Counted from the stretch's first letter, positions 51,201 through 62,889 are shown. The stretch: DNA of 64,000 bases from Struthidea cinerea (GCA_013397865.1 VZTI01005559.1:1565144-1629143); one strand, 5' to 3'. The notes: generated from the sequence alone by a model not told the origin. Made by a program: numbers and translations.

Positions 51201-54200
51201 CCAAGACTATGAACATGCACAGGGTTAATCTCTAGAGTGGAACTGCTCAGCAGCATCAGCTCTCAGAAGCTGCACACAGACTGTAGGGGTTTATCCTAAC
51301 TGATCCATTCTCCACAAGGCTTGGCAGGGAGTCACAAACACTAACATTTGTTCCAAGGGGAGTTAACAACAGTAAACAGTTGGGAAATACTGCAAAAGTT
51401 TTCTTTAGCTTACTGCTTCATTTTACTTTTTAATAAAGAGAGGTGAAGCAGTTCTCAGCAAGATAGAAACCTAAGTAAGTTTTATTCTTTACAGTATTTC
51501 AGAAAGCACTGGAAACTATATCTGCTTTTCGTGATTTTAAATTTATAGATGTAAATTGCTCTTCATTCAACAAACTCAAACATGCAGAGAGCTTACAGAC
51601 TACTTTTCCCTCTATTATTTATAAACAAACATGCTGCTGTTCTTCCGACCCTTTCTGCAGCTCTGCCCTCCCCAACCAATCTCTCTCTCTGAAATTCACA
51701 AAGCAGAAATGAATTGCAGCAACTCACTGAGGATGTAGTTGAAGAGATTGCAGTAGTTGTAATAGGACTCAAATCTCTGCTCCAGTGTGGGACCCCCCTG
51801 CAAAGAGAAGTCAGCACAGTCTGCTTCAAGCAGGGCAAGAGGGAGCTCATGGGCAACAGCATAAGGACAGTCACAGTAGCAGGGGGTCTAGTTCAGGAGT
51901 GTTAGAGCCAGTATTCAAGCAGGACACCCACCAGCATCACCCAGAAAATGTGAAATTGCAGCACTGTTGTCCCATAAAACAGGGATGACTTTTCCTGTAC
52001 AGGTAGCTTCTCCCAGGATGACTGAGCAGTCAAACCTCCTGTGAATATTCTGCATTAACCTTCCCTGTTCCCCTCTGCTGTTCAGATTCAAGAACTTTCT
52101 ATTACCTTCACCAGCTTTCCTTCTTTCTCTGCTCATGAGAAGCCTTAATAGATCAACAACTCTGTTTCTGGACAGCATTTCTAAACACTTTGACCTACTG
52201 GTTCTTGTTTCAGCTGGAGACACGGAGTCTGAGAACCACTAACAGCACAGCTCGAGAAACCAGTTTCTCCTGTTAAAGCCTGGCTTGGGTTAACACAGCA
52301 GCCTTTTAAAAGTGCCCATTTCTCCACCCTCTGGTCCACAGTAAAACTGCAGTTATTACTTATTTAGCTCCTAAGTCATGCATCTGTTCAGACTTTTTCC
52401 TTTAATAACCAAGGACTATGATTCTCTCACTGATTTCAAAACAGCTTAAAAAAAGAAAAAAAGCAAGATTTCTTTTGTTTCACAGAGCATTATTCCTTTC
52501 ACTTCCTTCTTCTCTATCCTCCATGGTATCCACGTTTCCCTTTTCACAAGGCACTCTGATCCCATGAGAGGTTTTTAATCACAAATAATGCACCTTCCTT
52601 TTGTGATACCCCTTCTCACCCACCTGCTCATTTGAAGAAGAGCACAAAGAAACACAAAAAAGCAATAAAAAGGAAAACTCAGTTACCTTCCAATACCTTC
52701 TTCTTCCCTAACTTGCTAACCACCGCATTTGATGTTAGCAACAAACAGCCTCCTGAAAACCCAGATCCAGTCTCCTGATTCATTTGAGCTACCAAGGAAA
52801 CCTGCACACTCATCACCACCAAGCTTGAAGAGACAGTTAATGAGCCTCAGACACACAATCAAGTCTTTCTTGCTTTTCAGCAGTCAGTGAATCCTTACTA
52901 AACTAACAAAAGGCAAGAATTTTAAGCTTCCCTAAAACCAACACGACTTATAGCTCATGAACCCATCCCATCCTGTCTTGCAAAGGTTAGGGGACCACTG
53001 ATACGGTAGTGGCAGCAAGATTTGTCAAGTTTGCTGGCACAGTGAAGCCAGCACACAACCCACAAGAAGACACGGGGCCAACACTCACGCTGACTTTGGC
53101 GTAGATGTGCCTGTAGTACAGTTCCTTGTATAGGATCAGGAAAACAGCATCTGGAAAAGATGACAGAAGGGGACATTAGCAGGCCACAAGGCCTATTAGC
53201 CTGCTGCCACAACAATAAAGAGAGGCACAAAAAGACACTTTGCTCAAGTTTGACTTCTTGCCAGGCATCTGCTGAAGGAGTTGCCAGAGTGAACAAAGGC
53301 GACTGACTCAGGCAGCAGCAACGCTGTGCACCTGCTACCTCAGGATCAGAAGGGATTCAGTTCCTTCTCTCTCTGACAACCAAAGAGAAGGTGGAAGACT
53401 CACCATTTCCAACCTGAGGAGCAATGGCCTCAGCCTCTGGCCATGGGGTGTTCTTAAAAAACCTTTCTGTCAGTTTTGTCCAGCTGAAAAACAGACACAC
53501 ATGCTGTATGAGAAGCCACTACTCACTCAGTATGACAGTGCTGGAGTCAGAGACAACAACACAGAGACCTTGGACTTGGTGAAAGCTGAGCAGCACCATC
53601 AACCCCTCTTAGTAAGTCCGATGCTGAAGCATAGAATGAGAATTGCAAACGAAGCAGTTAAACGTCAATTTTTCCCCCAGGCACGAAATGTGCCGGATGT
53701 GTATGTCACTTCCACACTCCCTTTATGGCAAGCTGACATGGCTACAAGCAGGAGTGGAAGTAGCTATTGGGAAGAGACACAAAAGTTACACCTCACAGCT
53801 TTCTGCAAACTGCCTGACTAGCACCACTGAGATCCCTTTTTGCGGCCTCCGTTCCCATTAGGTCAGGGCTGATGCTTTCCTTCAGACAGGTCACAACTCA
53901 TCTATGCTTATGTTAGTCCGATGGGCTGGAAATATCTAGGGTTATTTTTTTTTTCCCCAGCACCCAACCTGTTTTAGAAAAAACCCAAGTTTGGAACACC
54001 ACAGGTAGTAGCCAGCCTTTAAGGGCATCACAGTTTAAACAGTGATTTCCATCTGCTGGAAGGATAGTATTGTACCTGTTCTCATAAATGTCCTGGATCT
54101 CGTACACCTTCTGGTCAATAACATCACTGGAAACACGGCTGGCCTGGAGCTCGTACACCTTCTGGTCAATGAGATCTGACACCGTCTTGTGAAAATACTG

Positions 54201-54553
54201 AATGAAGTTTTTGATCACTTCGGGGATCACCTGGTAGGTCTGCTGTTCATACTGGCGCTCGTAGGCCAGGTCTTGCTTCGGGTCTCCTGCGGAGAAGAAG
54301 GACCAGTGAGGCAGCGGCCGCACGGCCAGGCCCGGGCCCACAGACCCAGCCGGGCGCACGCAGGCCCGGGGCGCCCGTGGGGCCCTCACACTCACCCGTG
54401 TGCATATCATAGTCGTTGGAGTACGCGTAGGGGTCGTAGGCGGCCTGTGGGGAGAAGGCGGCAGTGAGTCCCCGCGAACAGCCTGGACACGGCCCCCGCC
54501 CCCAGGACCCCCGCCCGCACCTCGTTGTCGTAGTCCTCCCCCGGGTAGGCCAT
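45233..54553 (-). CDS. EIF3L: EIF3L, eukaryotic translation initiation factor 3 subunit L
   Basis: Subunit of the eIF3 complex, which binds the 40S ribosome in the cytoplasm and recruits mRNA and initiator tRNA. Thirteen exons in transcript order: 54553-54521, 54444-54396, 54286-54076, 53483-53404, 53150-53089, 51797-51728, 51022-50949, 50079-49908, 49656-49502, 48721-48551, 47574-47077, 46100-46020 and 45271-45233. Phase is consistent and the total is 564 residues, exactly the human length. The N-terminus is acidic and Tyr-rich (MAYPGEDYDNEAAYDPYAYS). The middle is helical TPR-like (YKMLGYFSLVGLLRLHSLLG). The long 498-nt exon carries the PCI-domain region (LRLQ-type helices, EQEFRIQLLVFKHKMKNLVW). 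The C-terminus is RTLKKMGQRP. The donor at 47076 is GTTGGT, weaker than the rest. Introns show no other genes. It is head to head with ANKRD54. Confidence 0.98.
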
Positions 54554-54850
54554 GGCGGCGGCGCGGCACGAAAAGGCCGCCGGGCGGAAACGCGGGCCCG
54601 GCGCGGCGCGGGCACAGGGGCGGGGCGGGCTCTGGGGCGGTTGAGCCCTTCTATTGGCTAATATAACTGCCTGTCTTCTTCCCGCTGAGCCCTCATGGGC
54701 GGGCCGTGGTCCCGTTCTCTATCTGATTGGAGAAAACAACTGCCCGTCAGGCTCTCCTGGTCACGGCCTCCGCTTCCCGCCCCGCCNACGAGGGCCGCCC
54801 TGTTGCTATGGTGTCGCCCCGCCCCCCTACCCGGCCCGGGCCGTGACGGG
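54554..54850. promoter_or_regulatory. Bidirectional CpG promoter of EIF3L and ANKRD54
   Basis: The facing start codons are 297 bp apart in a CpG island. The sequence has a GGGGCGGGGCGGG Sp1-type box (about 54618-54630), two inverted CCAAT boxes (ATTGG at 54653-54657 and 54726-54730, in the same orientation, 73 bp apart), and a weak X-box-like GTTGCTATGG at 54802-54811. No TATA box is placed sensibly for either gene. One base at 54787 is undetermined. Confidence 0.8.
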
Positions 54851-57800
54851 ATGGAGGGAGGCGGTGGGGCTGATGGGGCGCTCGGTGCGGGACCGGAACC
54901 GGGACCGGGACCGGGACCGGGACCGGAGCCGGAGCCGGAGCCGGAGCCAGAGCCAGAATCGGAGCCGGAGCCAGAGCCGCGCATCGCGCTGCCGCCACTG
55001 GGGCCGGGCGGACCGCTCGGCTACCTGCACGTCCTGTGGCAGCGGGAGGAGCCCGCGGGCAAGATCCCGGCCCGCCGCCTGCGCAGGGCCGCCCGCCTCC
55101 ACCGCCGGCTAGGGCCTACGGGCAAGGAGGCCCACGGTGAGCGGCGGGGAGTCGCTGTCCAGCTCCGGAACAGCCCCTCCTTCGGCCGGCTCCGCACGGG
55201 GCTTTGGGAGGGAGGTCGGATCTGTTCGGTGGGCGGCTTGGGAAGGCATCCCCGGTCGTGCCAGGGGAGGGTGCCCGTGAGGAGTGGGCGGGCGGGCCCG
55301 CGGCCGGCTTCGGGAGGTGGCGAGGAGAACGATTCTGACCTGGTGCCTTGATCTGTTTCCCCTTCTCTGGACTGAGCCAGCGGCAGCGGGATTTGGCCCC
55401 GCACCTGTGCTCGAGCACCAGGATGGGATGTTTCAGTAGGGAAACGTGCCTTTTCCCTCTGTGCTTTCTAGTAATTGCTTCCTTTCCTCCATAGCTCTGA
55501 AAAGGCTGCGTGAAGCTGCCAACAGCAATGATTTGGACACAGGTAAGGCTTCTGTCAGTCCCACTTGGGACCTCTTCCTGGAAGGGCAGCATATCAAGGA
55601 CTCTTACTTTAGGGGAGGAGGAAGCGGGTGCAGATAGTTTGTGGACAGGGTGCTTTAGATGCTTCAGATCTAGAAAATGCTTTTTTGAAGCCTGGGTCTG
55701 TTCTCTCAGCAGAGTGGGGCTGGTTATAGTGTTCACTTTTTCACTGCACGTGGTTCATAGTGTTAGTTTTCCATCTTCCTGGAGCTAAATTAGCACTGCA
55801 CTGTCCCAGCTGTTTTAGTATGTGCTTTTGCCCAATTGTTAGCAGCAAGAGACTAATGTTTTGATTTAGGTGGAAAAGTTATGATTGTCTAAGCCATACC
55901 CTGTATGATGAGGCAGCGTGACCCAGTAGATTAGAACCAGGGCCAGAGCTGGACTCTTACCTTCTTCTGGTTTCTGCAAAATGTCCTTGAGGTCCATAAA
56001 TTCTACATTCCAGATGTCCAACCTCAACGATACATCTTTCTCTCTCAGGCTTTGTTAATTGAAGCATGTGAGAGTTAGTTTATAAAAACTTAAAGTTTTA
56101 GTAGTTTTCGCAATCTCTGTTCCTGCAAAAGTAACTTCATGACAACTTTGCTATATGCTGGCTAAGAGTAATATAAGAGTAACACACTATTTATAATTAA
56201 TAAATATACATTGATTATGACTAATTTGATTAATTAAATTAATGATTAATTAAAAAGTTAAATAAAACCATTAACTACAATTATTTAAAAGTTCTGTCAT
56301 TTCCAACAACTCCCCCCTTTGGTAGTGATCCTAATTTTCCTTTAAGATTACTTCCACTGAAATCACTGAGTGTCTAGCAAAACTTAAGACATTCAAATGC
56401 ACAAATTTCACTTGTGTCTTGTTGTAAGATATCACAGACCATTCATTCTCAACAGGATTCCAAATCAGGATATTATTTCTTTTAACAATATCTTGGTAAC
56501 TTCTCTTGCTGTGTTGGTGCAACAGGGAAAAACTTCACGCTATCCAGAGCATGTGTCAGCTAAAACCAGTAGGTATCAATATCCCTCTTGTCAACGTAAC
56601 TCAGAAAAATCTATTTGCCTATAAACTCCAGGAGAGTTCCCTCTTTTTGTAGTCCCTAAAGGAAGTCTTTTCTAGGGCTGTGGATTGTTTTGCAAACTTA
56701 TTTTACACTTACTGACTACACTTTTGATTCCTGGTGTTTTTACACTAATTACTTGATGCTTCAGGTTATCTATAATAGCTTATGCTCCCCAATGTGATTC
56801 TCTGTGTTTATCTTTGGCTGCTTGTCTCATCACTGCTTGAGGTACTATGTATGGTATGTCATTCCATTTCTCTTGCTTTTGGCAATACAACATCAACTGT
56901 AAAATACCATTTTGGTGTAAAATACCATGAACTGGCCATTTTTCTTGATTGTCTAATAGATAATCTGGCCACCAGAGAACACAATATTCTAGTAACTGTG
57001 TCCGAGTTAAAGAACCGCTTTTAAACTTTTTCCAGTGCTGCAAAATACAACCTAAAGGCGAACATTTGGGTATTCCCCCTCTTCCCGAGTTCGAGCAGAA
57101 AAACCCTTAGTAAATAAAAAATCCAGCAATCACTAAAACCGACACGAGAGAGCGCTCTATGCACACAAATACAATTCCAGTCACTAAAACAGTGGCAGCC
57201 GCTGTGCTAACGCTGAGGAGAGAGCTCTGAGCAAACAATCCTTGCTTTAACAATTTACATTACTGAAAACCAAACATTTAGTACACACCAAATACCATAA
57301 AATTCACAGTAAACATACAATGGCTTCAACACTCTTACAGCAGATGAATTTTCATACGAACTCAGTTTATACTTCTAACACACTCACATTTTCCAGCACT
57401 AACACATACCATAGACTTTATTAAGTACAGAAATGTCTGGGCAAAACCCTTGCACAGCGTGGCTCTTTGTGCAAGCAGCACTTTGTCTGACTAATCTGTG
57501 TGCAAAGCAGAGGGTGAGGACTCAAACCACGCCTTTTGATAGTCACTTATATAGTTTTACAGTTACAGTTTTCCAACTAGGCAGTGGGACTCAAACACAA
57601 TTCCATTAATATTCACTTATAGAGTTTTACAGTTACTTTTAATAGAAAATAGCCAATTATATCACCACTTTCTTAACCCAGTTATGTTAGAGAGTGCAAG
57701 CTTATGATTAGGTATACCTTTTTAAACCTTCAGTAATGTCTTAATAAACTCCCAGGGGTTTTTGCCTTGAACTCACCTGGATCAAATTTCTTGAAAAAAT

Positions 57801-60800
57801 TCTTGAAAAATTTATTCTGAAAAAATGTCTTTCAGTGTGCACCAAAGTCCTCGATCCTGTGAATCTGTGGACCGTCAAATGTGTTGTCTCACCTGGGTCA
57901 CCAGTAAATTGTTATCAATTCCTCTGTGTTCAAATCCTCTGAAATTATTAGGGTAAATAAAACTCTGTAACATACTTTTCTTAGTGTTAGTGAGTAAGAT
58001 GTTACTTTGTTGTTGGCCAGGAGGAGTTTGTGTGGCTGACAAAATTCCAGCCTCCGCACAGACACAGATATAAAACTTTTTTGCTTTTTTATACATTTTT
58101 AGCAAACAAATTAACGTTCGTTAGTTCTGAATTACATAATTGTCTTTCCTTAATTAGTATTCTGTCCACTATTGGTTATTTATTTCTTGCTTCTCATGCT
58201 AGTTAGTCCATATTTTTAGTCTTTTTGTATCTTTTTCCTCCGGTATGGACTTTCCAACACATATACTGAGTCTTCGTTAGTCCCTTCTTTATCTTCTGGT
58301 TTCTGCAGTGTCCTTGTGATCCATAAATTCTACATTCCAGATATTCAACCTCAATACATCTTTCTCTGGTTTTGTTCATTGAAGCATATCAGAGTTAGTT
58401 TATCAGAAGTTAAAGTTTCAGTAGTTTTCCCAAGCTGTGTTTCTACAAAAGTACCTTATTGCCCACGTGAAGACGACTTTGTTAAGTGCTGACTAAGAAT
58501 AATTTAAGAATCACACAGTATGCATAATTAATTTATATATAGATTATGATTAACTAAAACAATTAATTTCAAAGTTAATTAAAACCACTAACTAAAATTA
58601 TTTAAAAGTTATATCGTTTCCAACAGGGAGATGAAAGAATGCAGCTTTATGGAAGTCGTGGTTTCAGTCCATCTTGGATTTGATAGACAGGTTCCTGTGT
58701 TTACAATCCTCTTGTGTTTTGTTTACTCTGCAACTTGAGGAAGTGTGCTATGATTAATTTATTTTTCATCAACAAGTAAATGTCTTTGCTCTTTCCTGTG
58801 GTGGCACTGGGTGGGAGAGGTTATGTCATTCCTACTTGGTTCAGTGGAAGACTAGCTAAAGTGTTCCCATTAATGGTTCTCACTGGGGCACTGTCAGTCT
58901 CCCTGTCTTTCTTCTGGGGTATGAAACATTCCATGTCAATGCCACTTCCATCTTTTCAGGTGTTCCTTTCAGTTCTGTACCACACTTGAAGTAGGATGCG
59001 TACAGGAAGAAGTTCAAAGATACAATTTCTGGAAGCTGAGATGAATGGTGACTTTCAGTGGCCTGAAAACTCTTCACTGTTGTAGAATATGCTGTTTAGA
59101 GATCACAAAATAATAGTGAACCTGTCAGCATTTTTAACATCTATGGAATGAGCTTTATTTTACACACCAATTAGTATATCAGGATGATCTCAAAACAACA
59201 GGAGTGACAGCCCTTACAGTTGCCCTTAACACATGCTGCTGTAGGTGCTATTTTTATGCCCCTACTCTTTCCACCCTTTACTGATCTCTTTGCACTGCTC
59301 TTGGCAGGTTGGTGCACTCCCCTGCCTGCTTCCCAAACTGTAGCCACCATTGGTTAGGAAGGGGCATAGTCAAAACAGGTGTGAAGAAGTGGCTTTTCTC
59401 TCTACCTGTGGTTACACTGTGAGACTTCTGGCCAAGGGTCCATGTTGATGTGAAAAGTTTACACAGATGCAGAAAAGGACCATGCAAATCCACAGGGAAA
59501 GCCCATGGAGGGGTAGTAAGCACAGGATGCTAATTCTAGCTTGGGAAGTGCCTGAAATGCAGCTGACTAAAACTGAGAGATAGCCCCACATCCTTCCTAT
59601 CCTTTTATATTCTTCTCTAGGCATTTGCTGCTGATCGTCATTGGAGCTTGAAAATTTGGCTAGGTGGATCCTTAGCCGTTAGAGCTGTTGGCTTTTCTTA
59701 TATGGCAACGTGGGGAAGGTGGTGAAGGCTGAATCAGAGGGTGGAGGTTGTGCTGCTTAGGCTGCTTCTGCTGAGCTGGGATACTGGTGGGAACTGGTTC
59801 AAGTCCAGGCGACTCAGCAGCTGACAGCATGTGTTTCTACCCCCAGAGGAGCAGATAGCATTACCCCTCTCTGATCAGGTGCCCCTTCAGCTTACCTGCT
59901 TTTTTCTCCTTGGTTCTGTCAGTGCAGCAACTCTTGGAGGATGGAACTGACCCCTGTGCTGCGGATGACAAAGGCCGGACAGCCCTGCACTTTGCCTCCT
60001 GCAATGGCAACGATCACATCGGTGAGGGGGGGACAGTTCTTTATTTTGATTCAGCACTTGTCAGAGGTTGCTCTTTTCTGTTCCTTTTGTGTCAAAGTTG
60101 CCAACTCTGGCCCCAGGGCTTGCCATGTCTGCCTGCTGGAGGGGGAGCAGGACCTCCCAGTTCTAGGGCTGTACTGGTGCAGAGGGAAGGGTGTCCTTCC
60201 TCCCAGTTCTTTGCATCAGGGAGCCCAGGGGCAGTGGCACTGCCTGGTTTTGTGCTGGGTCCTTCTGCATTGCTGTGCAAACCCCTGTCCCTGTCTCAGT
60301 AAGGAAGCTGATGAGCTGAACAGAAGCACCCGTAAGGCAGCCTGGTGACTGCCACATGGACCTGTGGCCTATTGTGGGTGTGACCTGTGGGGCAAAGGGA
60401 AGGGACTGATGTGGTTCCGTTTCCTTGTTTCTAGTCCAACTGCTTCTGGACCATGGGGCTGACCCGAACCAGAGAGATGGACTGGGCAACACTCCCTTAC
60501 ACTTGGGTAAGTGCCACACAGACGAGCTTTGCATGCAGAGAGGTGAGGTGAGAACCTCCTTACTGATCCTTTCCTCTGCACCTTCCTCTTGCCTGTGCCT
60601 CACAGAATGCGTCCCCAGATTTAAGGACCTAGGAGGGACTCTTTGCACTTCATTAGATTCACTCCTCACAAAGATTTCGGGTCAAAGAAAAGGTTTGAGA
60701 AAATTGATTTCCCTCCCTCTGCCAGCCCCAAGGAGTGCAAGATCTATTCCAGAGAGGGTACTCAGGCTTGAGTGTGAGGTTAATCTTAGCATTTAGACCG

Positions 60801-62889
60801 TTCCCCTTTCCTGTGGCAAAGAAGCCCTTTGGGAAGCAGCAAGCTCTGCGCTTGAGCAGAAACTCATTTTTGTTTGTGCCTCTGAGTTGTGTGTCCTGTG
60901 TTTTCCCTCCCCAGCTGCCTGCACAAACCACGTTCCTGTCATCACCACACTGCTGCGTGGAGGTAACATTTCCTCTATAACAATTACAGCCTGTCCCCTT
61001 CCTGCCCTGCCCTGTTGATACTCCCCAGGGACACCAAATCTTGATGATAGACCTCACTGTCCTTGCTCGTGCATCTTGCAGGGGCCAGAGTTGATGCCTT
61101 GGATCGAGCTGGCAGAACCCCACTGCACCTCGCTAAATCGAAGCTGAATATCCTGCAGGAAGGACTCTCCCACAGCCTGGAGGCCGTACGCCTTGAAGTG
61201 AAACAGGTAAAAGAAACAGTCCCATGTTCTGGTAAGGTGGTGCAGCCCCTGGCAGCCTCCTGCACCCTTTACTTAAATACCTGTCTGTGGGCTCTTAACT
61301 GCTGTGGGAAATTTGACTTTTCCTTCCATTTTCAGAGACCTTCCTTTTTCCCAGCCTCTACTCTAATTTTTTCCAGGGCCTCCCTTGGCTCTGGTAGGCT
61401 AAGGATGCATTGAGTGTCTGAATTCTTGGGCTGTATGGAGCATTCTCTTTTCTTCAACCACGATGTAAGACATGCCTTGTGGCAGGAGAGGGACCGCAGC
61501 ACAAGACTGTAGCTGTGACGTGCACATGCTCTGTGTTCCTAGCACAGTCTACCCTGCTCCAGTATGTGGAGGCATGGAATAGGAAAGCACTCCTGGGGCT
61601 GCAAATGCCTGGGGCATGGGCCTCACTTCAGGAGCCACATAGCCACAAGGATTTTTATTCTCTGTGCACAAGTGGGTTCTGCTTTAAGTCCCTGCTCCTC
61701 ACAGTGAAGGAAGCTAACTAGCCATAAAGAAAAAGTTTGGTGCTTTCAGGGCTAGACTTTATGCTGCTTCAGCTGGGCTTATCTCTTTTCCTGTTCTTAA
61801 ACCAGGCACAAGGATCACAACTAGTCCAGCTGTGACTGGTGAACGCCTCTGTTGACTCACTGGACTCTGATGCTGCCGTTAGTGCCATGTAGTTGCTTTG
61901 CCTGGGTTCATCTCTAGGGGTCATGAACTCTGCCATTGGCTGCGTGCTTGTCAATTTAGTTGCAATTTAATTTTTCCTGTGAAACACCCCAGACCCTTGC
62001 AGCTCTCTGATGTTTGCCTCTTATGCCTGTTTGTTTCAGATTATCCAGATGTTGCGGGAATACCTGGACCGTCTGGGGAGGCATGAGCAAAAGGAACAGC
62101 TGGATGACCTCTGCTCCAGGCTACAGATGACTAGCACAAAGGAGCAGGTGGGCAGCATTGAGCTACTCTGACTCACCTCCTTGCGCTGGGCCTCCTGCAG
62201 TTAGGAGAATGCAACTGCAGGAGCCATGGGACACTGAAGACATGGTTATTGCTCACATTGGGTCAAGTGGGCAGGTTACATGATGACTCATGGTACTCCT
62301 TTAGGTGAAAATTCAAAATGCAGAAAGCATCATAGTGCCTAGCAGCTGGGAAGCTGAGGATCAGATGGGCTGAGGGCACAGTCAGTTTAAGGCCAGGATC
62401 AACACAATCACGTGGGGTTGCAGGGCCTGGGGTTTTTTTCCTACAAAAGACTGGCCCTTAGAAACAGGCTTAGAGGAAACAGCCCTGACACCACTGTTAA
62501 GTTTTGGGTAATGTAGCAACATGCTTGTATTTTAAGGACTGGCTAAATCACACAGAGCAGAGGTCAAGCATCACCTCCTGAAGAATGGGGAGTAGCTCCC
62601 ATTGCCTTAGATTAGGACTTTTTCGATCATAAGGATAGTAGCCCTTCTGCATGATTGTTGGCACCTAAGGGATCCTGTCCTAGTATAAGCTCAGCATGGG
62701 CATTACTGGCAGTTCTAGTGCAAGGGTGGTCCCTGCTGCATGGGGATTTCTTCTGTGGTGGTGGGTGGCTGCACAGCTGCATTCCCTCCCTGATGGCTGT
62801 CTGTATTCTGTCAGGTGGATGAGGTTACAGACCTCCTGGCCAGCTTCACATCACTCAGCCTTCAGATGCAGAAGATGGAGAACAGGTAA
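54851..62889 (+). CDS. ANKRD54: ANKRD54, ankyrin repeat domain protein 54
   Basis: Nucleocytoplasmic shuttling adaptor known in mammals to bind the kinases Lyn and Btk. Eight exons: 54851-55136, 55495-55542, 59923-60021, 60435-60506, 60915-60962, 61082-61206, 62040-62147 and 62815-62889. Phase is consistent and the total is 286 residues, against 300 in human. Residues about 12-46 are a low-complexity Gly-Pro then Glu-Pro run. A conserved basic block (IPARRLRRAARLHRRLGPTG, about 72-91) is the nuclear localisation region. Four ankyrin repeats follow at about 96-222, with clear TALHFASCNGNDHI, NTPLHLAACTNH and RTPLHLAKSKLN cores. A helical C-terminus (LDDLCSRLQMTS, then LLASFTSLSLQMQKM) has leucine spacing compatible with a CRM1 export signal. 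Intron 2 (4.4 kb) carries an antisense endogenous retrovirus. The 3' end is not defined in the window. Confidence 0.97.
54886..54980 (+). repeat. ANKRD54: Hexanucleotide repeat in ANKRD54 exon 1
   Basis: Imperfect tandem GGGACC units pass into GGAGCC and CAGAGCC variants over about 90 bp. In the ANKRD54 frame they encode alternating Gly-Pro then Glu-Pro. The human protein has no such run at this place as I recall it, so it looks like a lineage-specific expansion and a likely length polymorphism. Confidence 0.9.
55961..56308 (-). repeat. 3' LTR of the endogenous retrovirus, truncated
   Basis: This copy begins (minus strand) right after the polypurine tract at 56310-56320 and follows the other LTR with substitutions and small indels for about 350 bp. 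It then stops near 55961, lacking the distal half (about 370 bp) that the other copy has. Confidence 0.8.
56331..56522 (-). pseudogene. Terminal internal-region fragment of the endogenous retrovirus
   Basis: A 63-codon open fragment that ends about 10 bases before the polypurine tract. Its position next to the 3' LTR suggests the end of a retroviral reading frame (integrase or envelope end). The sequence is too diverged for me to decide which. It is joined to the gag-like part by a large deletion. Confidence 0.35.
56780..57043 (-). pseudogene. Retroviral gag (matrix-like) fragment
   Basis: An 87-codon open fragment on the minus strand with the Trp/Pro-rich pattern of a retroviral matrix N-terminus (a helical HWKKF start, then a WWPDY - DNQEKWP - PYIVPQAV spacing). 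The frame stays open upstream to a stop at 57109-57107 and includes a SPLGC motif. The fragment ends without continuing into capsid or nucleocapsid motifs, so it is a broken remnant, not a functional gene. Confidence 0.6.
57895..57903 (-). other. Primer-binding-site-like sequence
   Basis: The minus strand reads TGGTGACCC, then AGGTGAGAC. The first nine bases equal the start of a site complementary to the 3' end of tryptophan tRNA, the primer used by several avian retroviruses; beyond that the match is poor. It lies six bases inside the LTR end, where a primer-binding site is expected. Confidence 0.5.
57910..58625 (-). repeat. 5' LTR of the endogenous retrovirus
   Basis: 716 bp, beginning TG and ending CA on the minus strand with short TGTT/AACA inverted ends. 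The part at 58290-58625 is matched by the other LTR. An AATAAA on the minus strand (plus TTTATT, near 58173) is a plausible LTR poly(A) signal. The inner boundary is set by the primer-binding-site-like sequence six bases away. Confidence 0.75.

Larger units (their letters stand above)
55961..58625 (-). mobile_element. Degraded endogenous retrovirus in ANKRD54 intron 2, antisense
   Basis: Two diverged direct repeats (55961-56308 and 58290-58625) share the motif CATAAATTCTACATTCCAGA and have the same inner order, about 2.3 kb apart. Read on the minus strand, the element starts TGTTGGAAA at 58625. A full left LTR spans 58625-57910 (TG...CA), followed by a primer-binding-site-like sequence, a leader, a gag-like fragment (57043-56780), a short terminal fragment, a polypurine tract (56320-56310), then a right LTR truncated to about 350 bp. 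No pol core or env is recognisable. Stops and internal deletion make it inactive. It is AT-rich, unlike its neighbours. A class I (gamma-like) origin is suggested by the gag fragment and is uncertain. Confidence 0.85.

Noticed and set aside
54654..55112. 152-codon plus-strand frame with Arg-Ser repeats
   Set aside because: It is the shifted frame of the ANKRD54 exon 1 repeat, with no independent support as a gene; noted as a curiosity only.
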